64,000 nt of DNA from Bin87 sp965222895 (GTDB taxonomy: Bacteria; Chloroflexota; Dehalococcoidia; Lucifugimonadales; UBA3495): positions 2,294,001 to 2,358,000 of the forward strand of contig CBDCVB010000002.1 of NCBI GenBank assembly GCA_965222895.1. Reading direction: 5' to 3'. Below the pieces are notes generated by a model, which worked only from the letters and a program-made list of their open reading frames with translations, did not search any database and was not told where the DNA came from. The number at the start of each line of letters is the position of its first letter. Positions within the stretch are counted from its first letter, which is position 1. Positions 25,641 through 33,621 of the stretch are shown here, piece by piece. The translations under genes were made by a program, and so were the position numbers.

Positions 25641-28133
25641 TCAGCCTTCCCACACGCGCGCGATGGCGTCCTGGATGCGCTGCTCCATCTTGTACGCAAG
25701 CCGTTCCGCTTGATTAACGGCTTCCTGCTCCTCATCCAGTTCAGATACGATGGCACGCTGCACTTCCAGCGTCGGGAGAGAGACCTTGATGGACGCCACA
25801 TCCGATTGGTTTATGCTGGGGTACGAACCCTTGCCCATCCGAGCTACCATCTGACCAACGGCATCCTTTGAACACACAGTTGCCAGTACGAACCCAGGTT
25901 CAGCGACATCATGCTTGGCCCTCAGCACCGCAAACCCGGTTGACGCCAAGGCACGCTCTGGCACGTCCTTGAGGATTGTGAAAGCTCTCAAATTGGGGCG
26001 CACAGTTGAAAGCAACACATCACCGGAGCGGATACCCCGACGAGCCCGGCTAGGTGCCTGAGACGAACGAATCTCGTTGTACCCAAGGAAACGCCCATCG
26101 CCGTTATTTACAGACGAAATGTCAGCGTAGAAGATGGTGTCGCCCGAGTACACAGTAGCCGGGACGATTGTGTCAGGATTGATGTCGCAGACGTCTCGCA
26201 ATGTCACGGTCGGCCACTCCGGAGCGACCGCGAACCGCGGTCGCCAGTTGTCGACGACCGCACGTGCCCCATGAATCACACGCTGGTAGCTCTCAATCTC
26301 GGAGACGATCTCGCGCTGCACTTCCAGCGGCGGCAGGGGGATTTCCAAACGCTCAATTGCATCCCAGCCGACTCTCGGAAGTTGGGCACCCTTGACTTGG
26401 CTTACCACGGCATCGTTGAATCGGCGGCTCCTGAAGATGTAAGCGTAGAGTTCTGTGGTGACGTTGTCTTGCTTCGGTCTGATTACGTAGATGTCTGTAG
26501 AGCAAATGCCGCTTCTGTCGGAAAGCCAAACTTTGTTCAGATTAGGGCGGAGTTTGCCGTAGAGGATCTCGCCTGTCCCAAACTCATTCTTGAGACTTTT
26601 GATGACCGATGGGTTTTCTGTAACTGTGTTCCCGACCAAGTATCCGGTGTCTTGCGAGACGTTTTCCAAGCCGACGTAAGTTACGGAGCCTTCAATCTCG
26701 TTAGGAATCACAGTCTTGGTTGACCGCTCAAACACTTGGCCTACTTTCACCAATGGCCATTGGGACTCTGCTATGTCAGCAACGGAGTACCGTTCGCCGA
26801 TCAAGTTGTACTCGCCATCGGCGGCAATTTTGCTTTTCGCGACAATGCTGCCCCGCGTGGATTGATATTCTTCCACCGTTTCGTCGACCCGCAGCCGGCG
26901 AAGGTACTCGTTGACTTCGTCGGTTACGGCGGGCAGGTCGTCTTTGCCGATGGCACGGCGCTGAGCGCCCAAGTCGTAGCCGTCGTTTTCCACTTTGAAA
27001 AAGGCGACGTAGTCCGTTTTCGGCGCCAGCACCTTGTCCAGTATCAGGATGGATGTCTTGACGCCGCTGTAGGGGTTGAACACGCCGCTAGGCAACGAGA
27101 TGACGGCAACCAGGCTTTCGTCCAGCAAAATGCGGCGCAGCTGACGATAGGCGTTCTGACTCTGGAAAATAATGCCTTCCGGCACGATGATGCCGGCCCG
27201 CCCGTGCTCGTTCAGGTGAGAGGCGATGTAGTCCACGAACAGCACCTCCGCCCTCTTGGCAGCCACGCGGAACCTAGAGTGTGGCCTGATGCCACCCTTA
27301 GGGGTCATAAACGGCGGGTTCGCCAACATGACGTCGGCGTACTCACTCCAGTGGTCGGTGCTGGTCAGCGTGTCGTAGTTGTCGATGTTGGGATTCTTGT
27401 CCTGCGTGTGCAGGTACATGTTGGCCATGGCCAACTTCGTCATCTCGGGCGAGATGTCGTAGCCCTTCAGGTTGTCGGCCAAACGAGTGAGGTCCGGAAC
27501 GGACAGCGAGGTCCCGCCAACCGGCAACTCATGCTGGCTCTTGACGTGCTGATAAGCCGACACCAGGAAACCAGCAGTCCCGCAGGCAGGGTCAATGATG
27601 ACCTCGTGCTTCTGCGGGTTGATGATCTTCACGATGAAATCGATGATGTGCCGCGGAGTGCGGAACTGGCCAGCGTCGGCCTGCGCCTCGGCGGTCTTCA
27701 ACAGGTACTCGTATGCGTCGCCCAGCTTCTCGCTGTCGTCGTACACCATCCGATCCATGGTGCTCACGAACAACGCCAGCGTCCGGTGGTCGCCGAAAGG
27801 CACCACAGCATCCCTGAAGATCTCTCGGAACACGGCCGGCATCGAGTCCGACTCCTGCAGAGCGCCGAGGCCAGCGCGGTAGAGTTCGCTACGCTGCGTG
27901 TCGTCCAGACGGAGACTCATTATCTTGTCCCAGCTGTACGGCTCCAGATCACCAGCGAAGTAGTGGCGCTCACCGCCAAGGCGTTCAGCCCGTTGATCAT
28001 CGTCACTCATGAACTTGTACGTCAGCGCCAGCGTGATCTGCTGGCACTGCATCATTGGGACTGGAATCTGGCCGACCAGCGTGTCGCGGGCATCGTCAAT
28101 GATCTTCCTGGTGTCGTTACTCAGCACGTTCAC
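25641..28133 (-). CDS. hsdM-hsdS: fused type I restriction-modification M-S protein
   Basis: 830 residues. The N-terminal half is an N6-adenine methyltransferase: helical HsdM_N, then VIIDPACGTAGFLVSAY (SAM loop, about residue 180) and VMLANPPFMTP (catalytic NPPF, about 275). From about residue 450 two target-recognition units follow: SQWPLVKVGQVFERSTKT...LPRVGWDAIERLEIPLPPLEVQREIV and WPTVTLRDVCDINPDTIV...SINQSDVASIKVSLPTLEVQRAIVSELDEEQ, each with the helical spacer seen in HsdS. Fusion of M and two-TRD S in one chain is less usual for type I systems. Directly downstream of hsdR (17 bases), same operon. Methylates host DNA at a bipartite site. Confidence 0.92.
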   Translation of the reverse strand: MNVLSNDTRKIIDDARDTLVGQIPVPMMQCQQITLALTYKFMSDDDQRAERLGGERHYFAGDLEPYSWDKIMSLRLDDTQRSELYRAGLGALQESDSMPAVFREIFRDAVVPFGDHRTLALFVSTMDRMVYDDSEKLGDAYEYLLKTAEAQADAGQFRTPRHIIDFIVKIINPQKHEVIIDPACGTAGFLVSAYQHVKSQHELPVGGTSLSVPDLTRLADNLKGYDISPEMTKLAMANMYLHTQDKNPNIDNYDTLTSTDHWSEYADVMLANPPFMTPKGGIRPHSRFRVAAKRAEVLFVDYIASHLNEHGRAGIIVPEGIIFQSQNAYRQLRRILLDESLVAVISLPSGVFNPYSGVKTSILILDKVLAPKTDYVAFFKVENDGYDLGAQRRAIGKDDLPAVTDEVNEYLRRLRVDETVEEYQSTRGSIVAKSKIAADGEYNLIGERYSVADIAESQWPLVKVGQVFERSTKTVIPNEIEGSVTYVGLENVSQDTGYLVGNTVTENPSVIKSLKNEFGTGEILYGKLRPNLNKVWLSDRSGICSTDIYVIRPKQDNVTTELYAYIFRSRRFNDAVVSQVKGAQLPRVGWDAIERLEIPLPPLEVQREIVSEIESYQRVIHGARAVVDNWRPRFAVAPEWPTVTLRDVCDINPDTIVPATVYSGDTIFYADISSVNNGDGRFLGYNEIRSSQAPSRARRGIRSGDVLLSTVRPNLRAFTILKDVPERALASTGFAVLRAKHDVAEPGFVLATVCSKDAVGQMVARMGKGSYPSINQSDVASIKVSLPTLEVQRAIVSELDEEQEAVNQAERLAYKMEQRIQDAIARVWEG

Positions 28134-28149
28134 TACCTTTCTCGAGACG

Positions 28150-30312
28150 CTACGCGCCCTCGGAGTTCAGATTTCTGATGTATTCAGGGATTGCCTGCCG
28201 ATGTTCAGCCGGAACCAGCTCGTACTGCACGATTGTAATAGCGTTGCCCAGGGCGCTGTACGTCCTGCTGTCAATAGCCCTGCGAGTAGCCTCATCCGTG
28301 GCGTAGGCTTCAAACAGGCGTCGGGCGTTTTCCTGCTCATAGGAGTCTGTAATCGGATGCAGCACCAAGTACTGCTCGAACGCCTCTCCAAGGTCCTGAT
28401 TGGCCGCTTCACGCTGCTCCAGTATGGCAGACCGGTCGGTGATTACCCCCTCGGCGTCCATCGACAGTTCAGTGATGGACTCAGTCTGGTCTTTTCCGTG
28501 GCGGATGTACGGTTGTACAGGAATGCCTAGGCCACCACCTCCGTCAGAACCACCCACGGATGGTGGATCCAACACCACTCCCCTATAGAGGTCGCCTTCG
28601 CCAAAGTACTCACATACCCCGAAGTAGTCGACGATGCGGAATTGCTCTTTGGGACGCAGAGCCAGTTGATCTCTCACCACCTGGTCGGTGACATTCTCCG
28701 TGAACTCGTACCTCCGTGTCCCGCGCCCTTTCATCTGGATATAGTCCGTCGGCGACTTCACCGGACGGCAAAACCCCAAGTTCAGCAGGTCAGGGCAGTC
28801 GTACCCAGTCGTCATCATCGCCACTGTCACGCACACCCGCGTTTTGCTGGTTATGTACCCTGGGTCAGTTGTGTCCGCTCCATTCAGGCCGCCCTGGTTT
28901 GCGAAGGCCCGTCCCATTTCGGTGGCGCGATCCACGTCATGAGTAATCTGCACCGCGAAATCGGAATGGTATTTCCCAGGCCATTTCGCGTCGGCGGCTT
29001 TGTTGAGCTCGTTGGTGAACTGCCCCGCCTGCGCCCGACTCACGCAGTAGATGATGCCTTTGCCAATGATGTCGGTTCCCGGCTCACGCAGAGCAAGTTC
29101 AATGTAACGCTCAGCGAATTCCTGGTTAGTTCCTGGAGACAGGAACGTACGGCCATAGTCCTTCTCGTGAAATTCCAGACTGACATCTTCGCCGGTTTCG
29201 TAGTCCTCCAGCGTCACCTGGAAGCCTTCCTCGGACATCAGTTGCACGGTTACGTCGGTCCGGACATCAAGTGCGTGAGGCATGACCAAGACCCGGTCTG
29301 CGGCCGCTTGCTGCATCGTGTACTCGAAGGTTGGCTCTCCAGGCGTGAGGCCGAACGCGTAGTACGTGTCGCGCAGGGTTCTGGCTTCCTGTCCAGCCGC
29401 TGAGGCTTCGTCGTTGGGATCGCCTACAGTCAAATACTGCCGAGGGGTGGCAGTCAGCCCCACCTTGTCACAGTTGAACGCGTCAAATATGTCCCGGTGT
29501 CGGGGACCGCTGATGCTGCGGTGAGCTTCGTCAGAGACGATGAGATGGAACCACTCAGGCGGTATCGGCTCCCCGTGGCTTGTCGCAGCGTTGATTGCCT
29601 GCACGGTGGCAACCATGATGGGCGCTGTCCAATCCTCGTCGCGGTCGCGGTACCCCACCACTCGGTATTGGCCTTCGAGCGCCTGATCCAAGTCGCCTAT
29701 GGCTTGTAGGTAAAGCTCATCACGGTCGACGAGGAACAGGATGCGCTTTGCCATGCCGGCTTGAAGGTAGAGCCGACATATTGCGGCAGCGACGGTGGTC
29801 TTGCCCGTTCCCGTCGCCATTTCCAACAGAAAACCATGGCACCCCGCTTCTGCGTATTCCTGCACGGCCTGGACCGCAGCCAATTGGTAAGGCCGCATGG
29901 TTCGCGTCCGCAGAAAATTCTCGTCCACAGGCGTTTCCCACAACGGCGAACGATCAACGACCGAACGCTGACCAATCTGGTCTAGCTCGTCTGGAGTAGG
30001 CATGGCCATGATGCGAACCGGGTTGCCCGAGTCTGTAACCCAGTGGTAGTGAAGGTCGCCGTTGGACAGGAACACATGCCTGACGGGAATGCTATCCGCG
30101 TACTCGCGGGCCTGCTCCTTACCGGACAGCGAAGGCACCTCCGCCCGCTTTGCTTCGAGAACGGCTACAGCTAGTCCACCTCGGTCATAAAGCAGGTAGT
30201 CGGAGAACCCCCTACCACTTCGGCGCCCTGCAAGCGCCTCCTCGCGGTACGCCCAACCAGCCGCCTCGATCATCCGGGTGATTCTTTCCCGCGCTTGCTC
30301 TTCTGGTGTCAT
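28150..30312 (-). CDS. hsdR: type I restriction enzyme R subunit
   Basis: 720 residues. The N-terminal nuclease reads FSDYLLYDRGGLAVAVLEAKRAE (D...ExK, about residues 36-57). The SF2 helicase has EMATGTGKTTVAAAI (motif I, about 170), LIVSDEAHRSISG (motif II, about 260), TATPR and a C-terminal QMKGRGTRR (motif VI). The order and length fit the EcoEI-like R family. It cuts unmethylated DNA with the M-S protein encoded 17 bases downstream. First gene of the minus-strand operon; no damage seen. Confidence 0.93.
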   Translation of the reverse strand: MTPEEQARERITRMIEAAGWAYREEALAGRRSGRGFSDYLLYDRGGLAVAVLEAKRAEVPSLSGKEQAREYADSIPVRHVFLSNGDLHYHWVTDSGNPVRIMAMPTPDELDQIGQRSVVDRSPLWETPVDENFLRTRTMRPYQLAAVQAVQEYAEAGCHGFLLEMATGTGKTTVAAAICRLYLQAGMAKRILFLVDRDELYLQAIGDLDQALEGQYRVVGYRDRDEDWTAPIMVATVQAINAATSHGEPIPPEWFHLIVSDEAHRSISGPRHRDIFDAFNCDKVGLTATPRQYLTVGDPNDEASAAGQEARTLRDTYYAFGLTPGEPTFEYTMQQAAADRVLVMPHALDVRTDVTVQLMSEEGFQVTLEDYETGEDVSLEFHEKDYGRTFLSPGTNQEFAERYIELALREPGTDIIGKGIIYCVSRAQAGQFTNELNKAADAKWPGKYHSDFAVQITHDVDRATEMGRAFANQGGLNGADTTDPGYITSKTRVCVTVAMMTTGYDCPDLLNLGFCRPVKSPTDYIQMKGRGTRRYEFTENVTDQVVRDQLALRPKEQFRIVDYFGVCEYFGEGDLYRGVVLDPPSVGGSDGGGGLGIPVQPYIRHGKDQTESITELSMDAEGVITDRSAILEQREAANQDLGEAFEQYLVLHPITDSYEQENARRLFEAYATDEATRRAIDSRTYSALGNAITIVQYELVPAEHRQAIPEYIRNLNSEGA

Positions 30313-30537
30313 TGGCCTTGCCCTTCGTTACGAATGTTGTCGGGTCCCAATTATAGCCAAGAACAGCTCCACCAGAAGCGTACCGACCGGTACGCGATGA
30401 ATACGTGGCGACGCCGACCTGCGTTCACCAACGCGCCAGCCTACACCGACACATGGTACCCCACGCTCTTCAGTCCATTGACCCAACTCCTACCAAGTCT
30501 ATAACATACCCACCACCTGAACTAACCGGAGCACGCC

Positions 30538-30849
30538 ATGACCATCACGGCAGAACAGGCAGACCAAGCCAAAGGCATCATCCTCGACTGCTTGAACATC
30601 CACCATGAGCACAGGGTACCTTTCAGACAGGTGTGGACCAAACCCACCCGCGACTTCGACGACGTTCCTTTCCTTGACGTATGGGTCATCTACGCCGGCG
30701 AGCCTCGGAACCTCAACACGGCCCTGCTCAACTCCTTCGATACCTACCTCATGGGGGCCCTGAGCAACGCTGGGATCCACGCGATCCCGTCCATCTCCTA
30801 TGTCCCGCAGAGTGAGGCAGACCAGCTCGGTACTCCATGGACTGGGTAG
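30538..30849 (+). CDS. putative partner of HEPN protein, 103 aa
   Basis: ATG with CCGGAGCACGCC upstream. DDVPFLDVWVIYAGEPRNLNTALLNSF...LMGALSNAGIHAIPSISYVPQSEADQL is the style of small alpha/beta proteins that sit beside HEPN genes. I cannot prove a nucleotidyltransferase fold: no GSxxxG is present. The downstream HEPN gene overlaps it by 13 bases, indicating translational coupling, so the two are likely an antitoxin-toxin or chaperone-effector pair. Confidence 0.65.
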   Translation: MTITAEQADQAKGIILDCLNIHHEHRVPFRQVWTKPTRDFDDVPFLDVWVIYAGEPRNLNTALLNSFDTYLMGALSNAGIHAIPSISYVPQSEADQLGTPWTG

Positions 30850-31286
30850 AACTCATCAGAGCCAGCCGTCTTCTAACCAGCGGCCAGCCTTCCCAAGAAG
30901 CCCTGCGCCGCGCCATCAGCACCGCTTACTACGCGATGTTTCACGCGTTGGCCACCAGCAACGCTAACCTTCTCGAGGGCCAAAGGACGCCGGCAAATCA
31001 ATCCGCCTGGACGAGGACCTACCGGTCTCTCCGCCACTTCCGTGCCGAGAACCCACTGTACGGTTGGCCACACCTATTCAGCCCGCCGGTGCAAGACTTC
31101 GCCGTCATCATAGCGGGCATCAAGAGGCAACGTGAGGACGCCGACTACAACCCTGACGCTAGCTTCGCCTTGAACCAGGCTGTCACCTGGATCGACCGCG
31201 CCGAACAGGCCATCATTGACTTCAACGCCGCGTCCACACAGGAACGCACCATGGTCGCAATTGCCACCCTCGCCGGACAACGTTGA
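30837..31286 (+). CDS. HEPN-domain protein
   Basis: 149 residues. RAISTAYYAMFHALATSNANLLEG is the conserved HEPN helix found in many HEPN-family toxins; further helices follow (FAVIIAGIKRQREDADYNP). HEPN proteins are commonly RNases in toxin-antitoxin and defence systems; a definite RX4-6H site is not evident. Overlap with the preceding gene and closeness to the restriction operon (opposite strand) place it in a defence cluster. Confidence 0.75.
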   Translation: MDWVELIRASRLLTSGQPSQEALRRAISTAYYAMFHALATSNANLLEGQRTPANQSAWTRTYRSLRHFRAENPLYGWPHLFSPPVQDFAVIIAGIKRQREDADYNPDASFALNQAVTWIDRAEQAIIDFNAASTQERTMVAIATLAGQR

Positions 31287-31327
31287 CCCAGATGGCTCAC
31301 CAAACACCGCACAACGACTGACCAACA

Positions 31328-31355
31328 GAGCCCGCCGATGCCGTTCGACGGGCTC
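31328..31355. terminator. hairpin between convergent genes
   Basis: GAGCCCG pairs with CGGGCTC around a 14-base centre, between the HEPN gene and the recombinase-like gene. Weak T run; possible terminator. Confidence 0.4.
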
Positions 31356-31383
31356 CGTTCAAACGTCAGGGAGCAGGCGCGGG

Positions 31384-31863
31384 TCAGCCGCCAGCCTCCT
31401 CATCCAGACCTTCGTTCAGTTCGGCCAACTGCCGCTCCAAAGCGACGAAGTGCGAGCCGTCAGCAACCGACACCAAGTCGATGCCTTGCTCACGCAGCGT
31501 CCGGCTCACTTTGGCCAACTCAGCCGCATTCTGGCTCAGGCGGGAGTGGTCCCAGACCAGAACCGCCTTGAATTTGCGGCCTTCCGAAACCACATCGGCC
31601 ATCAACCGGGACAGGGCGGGCTCCGGTACCTCAACGCCGTCGGCATCAACGTACCAGTGCACCACCTTGTAGCCGGCCTCATCAGCGAACTGCTGGATCG
31701 CGTTCTGCTGCTCGACCAACGCCAAAGCACGCTCGTCTCCCTCAGCGGAAGTACGCAGGTAAGCCACGGCTACCTGCAGCTGACCATCCGCGGAAACTCT
31801 CAGGTAGAGAAAGGTGGCCCTGTCTGGACCAGTAGCTTCCGTCTCATTCAATTTCTCAGTCAC
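31384..31863 (-). CDS. serine recombinase N-terminal domain, stand-alone
   Basis: 159 residues from a GTG at 31863, 8 bases after GGAGG (ATGs at 31878 and 31905 are alternatives without ribosome binding sites). The resolvase fold is visible: VAVAYLRTSAEGDE with the nucleophile Ser, VEQQNAIQQFADEAGY, and FKAVLVWDHSRLSQN with the catalytic Arg region. A second serine-type start, FLYLRVSADGQ, lies just before, as if the first strand were duplicated. It stops after VSVADGSH...ALERQLAELNEG: the long helix, recombinase domain and zinc ribbon are absent. The divergent gene at 31990 encodes a matching C-terminal part. Confidence 0.8.
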   Translation of the reverse strand: MTEKLNETEATGPDRATFLYLRVSADGQLQVAVAYLRTSAEGDERALALVEQQNAIQQFADEAGYKVVHWYVDADGVEVPEPALSRLMADVVSEGRKFKAVLVWDHSRLSQNAAELAKVSRTLREQGIDLVSVADGSHFVALERQLAELNEGLDEEAGG

Positions 31864-31989
31864 GATCAAAACCTCCATCGTTTCAAGTTCATTTCTTGTT
31901 TCCATCCACGCACACCGCAGCCATCCCAGCCACGGCACTACAATGGAATTACCAGCTGATTTACTGCACTCACTGTCAAGGAGATAGAG

Positions 31990-32499
31990 ATGACCCCCAC
32001 CGTCAGCCCAACGACGTTCCCGTTGGACGGCATCCTCACCTGCGGACCGTGCGGCTGCGCCATGGCGCTCCGCCATAACCCGCTGCCCCAGTACGCCTGC
32101 CAGAACTCCTGCGACGTACCGGTCCTCAAGGCCATAGAGCTCAACCACCTGGCGATCAAGACGCTTTACGACGTTCTGGTCACCGACCATACGAGGGACG
32201 CTTTCACAAAGCAGATGGAGGCCGCGTTCGACCAACTCGAAGACGAACAGCCCAGCATCACGGTGGACGGACCACCTACGGACGCGCAGATCCGCGAGTT
32301 GCTGGAAGACCCACAGGCCATCCTGCGACACGAGTCCATGAGCGACGCACGACAAGCGCTGTGCGAAGCCATGAACCGCATCGAGATCCACGGGCAGACG
32401 GCAACGATTCACTACGCGATGCCGCTGCCCAAGGGGTCGCCGCTGGCCGGCCAGACCCGGCAGACAGTTGAACTGCCGCCGGACCTGGTGGCCGCGTAA
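31990..32499 (+). CDS. serine recombinase C-terminal (zinc-ribbon) domain, stand-alone
   Basis: 169 residues from ATG after AAGGAGATAG. LDGILTCGPCGCAMALRH...YACQNSC is the recombinase zinc-ribbon (CxxC...C...C), followed by the helical part with KTLYDVLVTDHTRDAF and an end strand CEAMNRIEIHGQTATIHYAMPLP, as in large serine recombinases. No resolvase or PF07508-type domain is present. Diverges from the N-terminal-domain gene over a 126-base gap, so the pair may form a two-subunit recombinase or be a rearranged relic. Confidence 0.75.
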   Translation: MTPTVSPTTFPLDGILTCGPCGCAMALRHNPLPQYACQNSCDVPVLKAIELNHLAIKTLYDVLVTDHTRDAFTKQMEAAFDQLEDEQPSITVDGPPTDAQIRELLEDPQAILRHESMSDARQALCEAMNRIEIHGQTATIHYAMPLPKGSPLAGQTRQTVELPPDLVAA

Positions 32500-32501
32500 G
32501 G

Positions 32502-32540
32502 GCATGGACACGGCCGATTACTCGTCCGTCGTGTCCATGC
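32502..32540. terminator. perfect 11 bp inverted repeat after recombinase gene
   Basis: GCATGGACACG and CGTGTCCATGC flank 17 bases, starting 2 bases after the stop codon. No T run; could be a terminator aided by Rho or a recombinase site. Confidence 0.45.
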
Positions 32541-32559
32541 TCGCCAACTGCGCGCTCAC

Positions 32560-32799
32560 GTGCACTTTGACAAAGAGGGCCGCAAGTCCGGCCAGCGCAA
32601 GCTGGAACCGGTCAGCACCCTGATTGTCGCCGTACGCGCCGACACACGCCGCAGGCGTGGCTTCCGGGCCTTCTGGTGGGCCCAGATCACCTATCGGGAA
32701 CAGCAAAGGTTCCCAATCGACTTCCTGACCGCGAGGCATCGTGTGCACCTCCTATCGCGGTGGAGGCCAAGACGCGCCCACTCCCACAAACGGGTCTAG
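32560..32799 (+). CDS. doubtful basic protein, 79 aa
   Basis: GTG start; MHFDKEGRKSGQRKLEPVST then an Arg-rich tail. It lies between the inverted repeat at 32502-32540 and a hairpin at 32880-32916. Composition is only weakly protein-like. The remaining bases to 33100 hold no gene I can support. Confidence 0.25.
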   Translation: MHFDKEGRKSGQRKLEPVSTLIVAVRADTRRRRGFRAFWWAQITYREQQRFPIDFLTARHRVHLLSRWRPRRAHSHKRV

Positions 32800-32879
32800 T
32801 ATTGCCAAATGCGGCATACGGCCCATAAACTGACAAGCGAGCAACGCCGGACTCCTAGGTCCACGGGGTGGGGCTCGCC

Positions 32880-32916
32880 GAGGTCGTTGGAGGGCTTTCC
32901 AACGGCCTCAACTTTT
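32880..32916 (+). terminator. factor-independent terminator
   Basis: GAGG-T-CGTTGGA pairs with TCCAACG-G-CCTC around GGGCTT, then AACTTTT. Confidence 0.6.
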
Positions 32917-33103
32917 ATATGAGCCACACCCCGCCGGACGGGGTGGAGGTCGGCCGGATCGCCGACACAACCACAGTATACGAACCGTGCAGGACGTCGG
33001 CAACTTAAGACTGTCAATAAAAATGAGGAAGAGGGGCCCCCCGACGTGCCGGGTTAATATGAAGGGCCCAAATCCCAACCATCCATCATACATCAACGTA
33101 ACC

Positions 33104-33132
33104 TTGAAATCGCCCTACACTATCGGTATAGT
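33104..33132 (+). promoter_or_regulatory. promoter of double zinc-ribbon gene
   Basis: TTGAAA (33104-33109), 17-base spacer, TATAGT (33127-33132). The -10 box forms the right arm of ACTATCGGTATAGT (33119-33132), a dyad that could be an operator. AGGAGGT lies before the ATG at 33171. Confidence 0.65.
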
Positions 33133-33170
33133 ATCGTCAAGACCGACAGGGGCGCGCACAGGAGGTCAGA

Positions 33171-33575
33171 ATGCCCCGCATTATCATAGAAGGCTACCGC
33201 TGTCAACGATGCAACCACCGTTGGGCACCGCGGAACGGCACTGGATACCGGGACAAGGAGGACCCCAAAACCTGCCCCAAATGCAAGAGCCCTTATTGGA
33301 ACAAGCCCCGGGTGTTTCAGCCTCGTATTCCAATAGCGGTAGAACCAGACGCCACGCCTCACGTCAAACTCGAAGGCTTCCAATGCGACCGCTGTGGACA
33401 CCGATGGTCGCCTCCGGACGGAACAGGACGGTGGCCCGATGAGACCCAAGATCCAAAACAATGCCCGAAGTGCCGCAGCCCATACTGGGATAGACCACGA
33501 CAACGCAGAATTCCCCCCAGTCGGACCGCCGCACAGAAGGACGCGACAGTTCCAGAATCCGAAAAGGTAGCCTAG
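33171..33575 (+). CDS. double zinc-ribbon protein, 134 aa
   Basis: Two tandem repeats: GYRCQRCNHRWAPR...PKTCPKCKSPYWNKPR and GFQCDRCGHRWSPP...PKQCPKCRSPYWDRPR, each a CxxC...CxxC ribbon. Likely a DNA- or RNA-binding regulator. It has its own promoter with a dyad at the -10, and precedes the large serine recombinase gene by 46 bases on the same strand, so it may control excision or integration (inference). Confidence 0.75.
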   Translation: MPRIIIEGYRCQRCNHRWAPRNGTGYRDKEDPKTCPKCKSPYWNKPRVFQPRIPIAVEPDATPHVKLEGFQCDRCGHRWSPPDGTGRWPDETQDPKQCPKCRSPYWDRPRQRRIPPSRTAAQKDATVPESEKVA

Positions 33576-33621
33576 CCAAGCCCGGCGAAGGCGCCTGTGC
33601 ACAGCTGCTAGGAGGCTGTAG

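Noticed and set aside
26736..28178. 480-codon + strand frame opposite the M-S fusion gene
   Set aside because: It is the antisense of a clear methyltransferase/specificity gene and has no protein-like motifs.
31384..32511. 375-residue reading of the minus-strand recombinase frame
   Set aside because: The first about 215 codons are antisense to the divergent zinc-ribbon gene; the real protein starts at the GTG with GGAGG at 31863.
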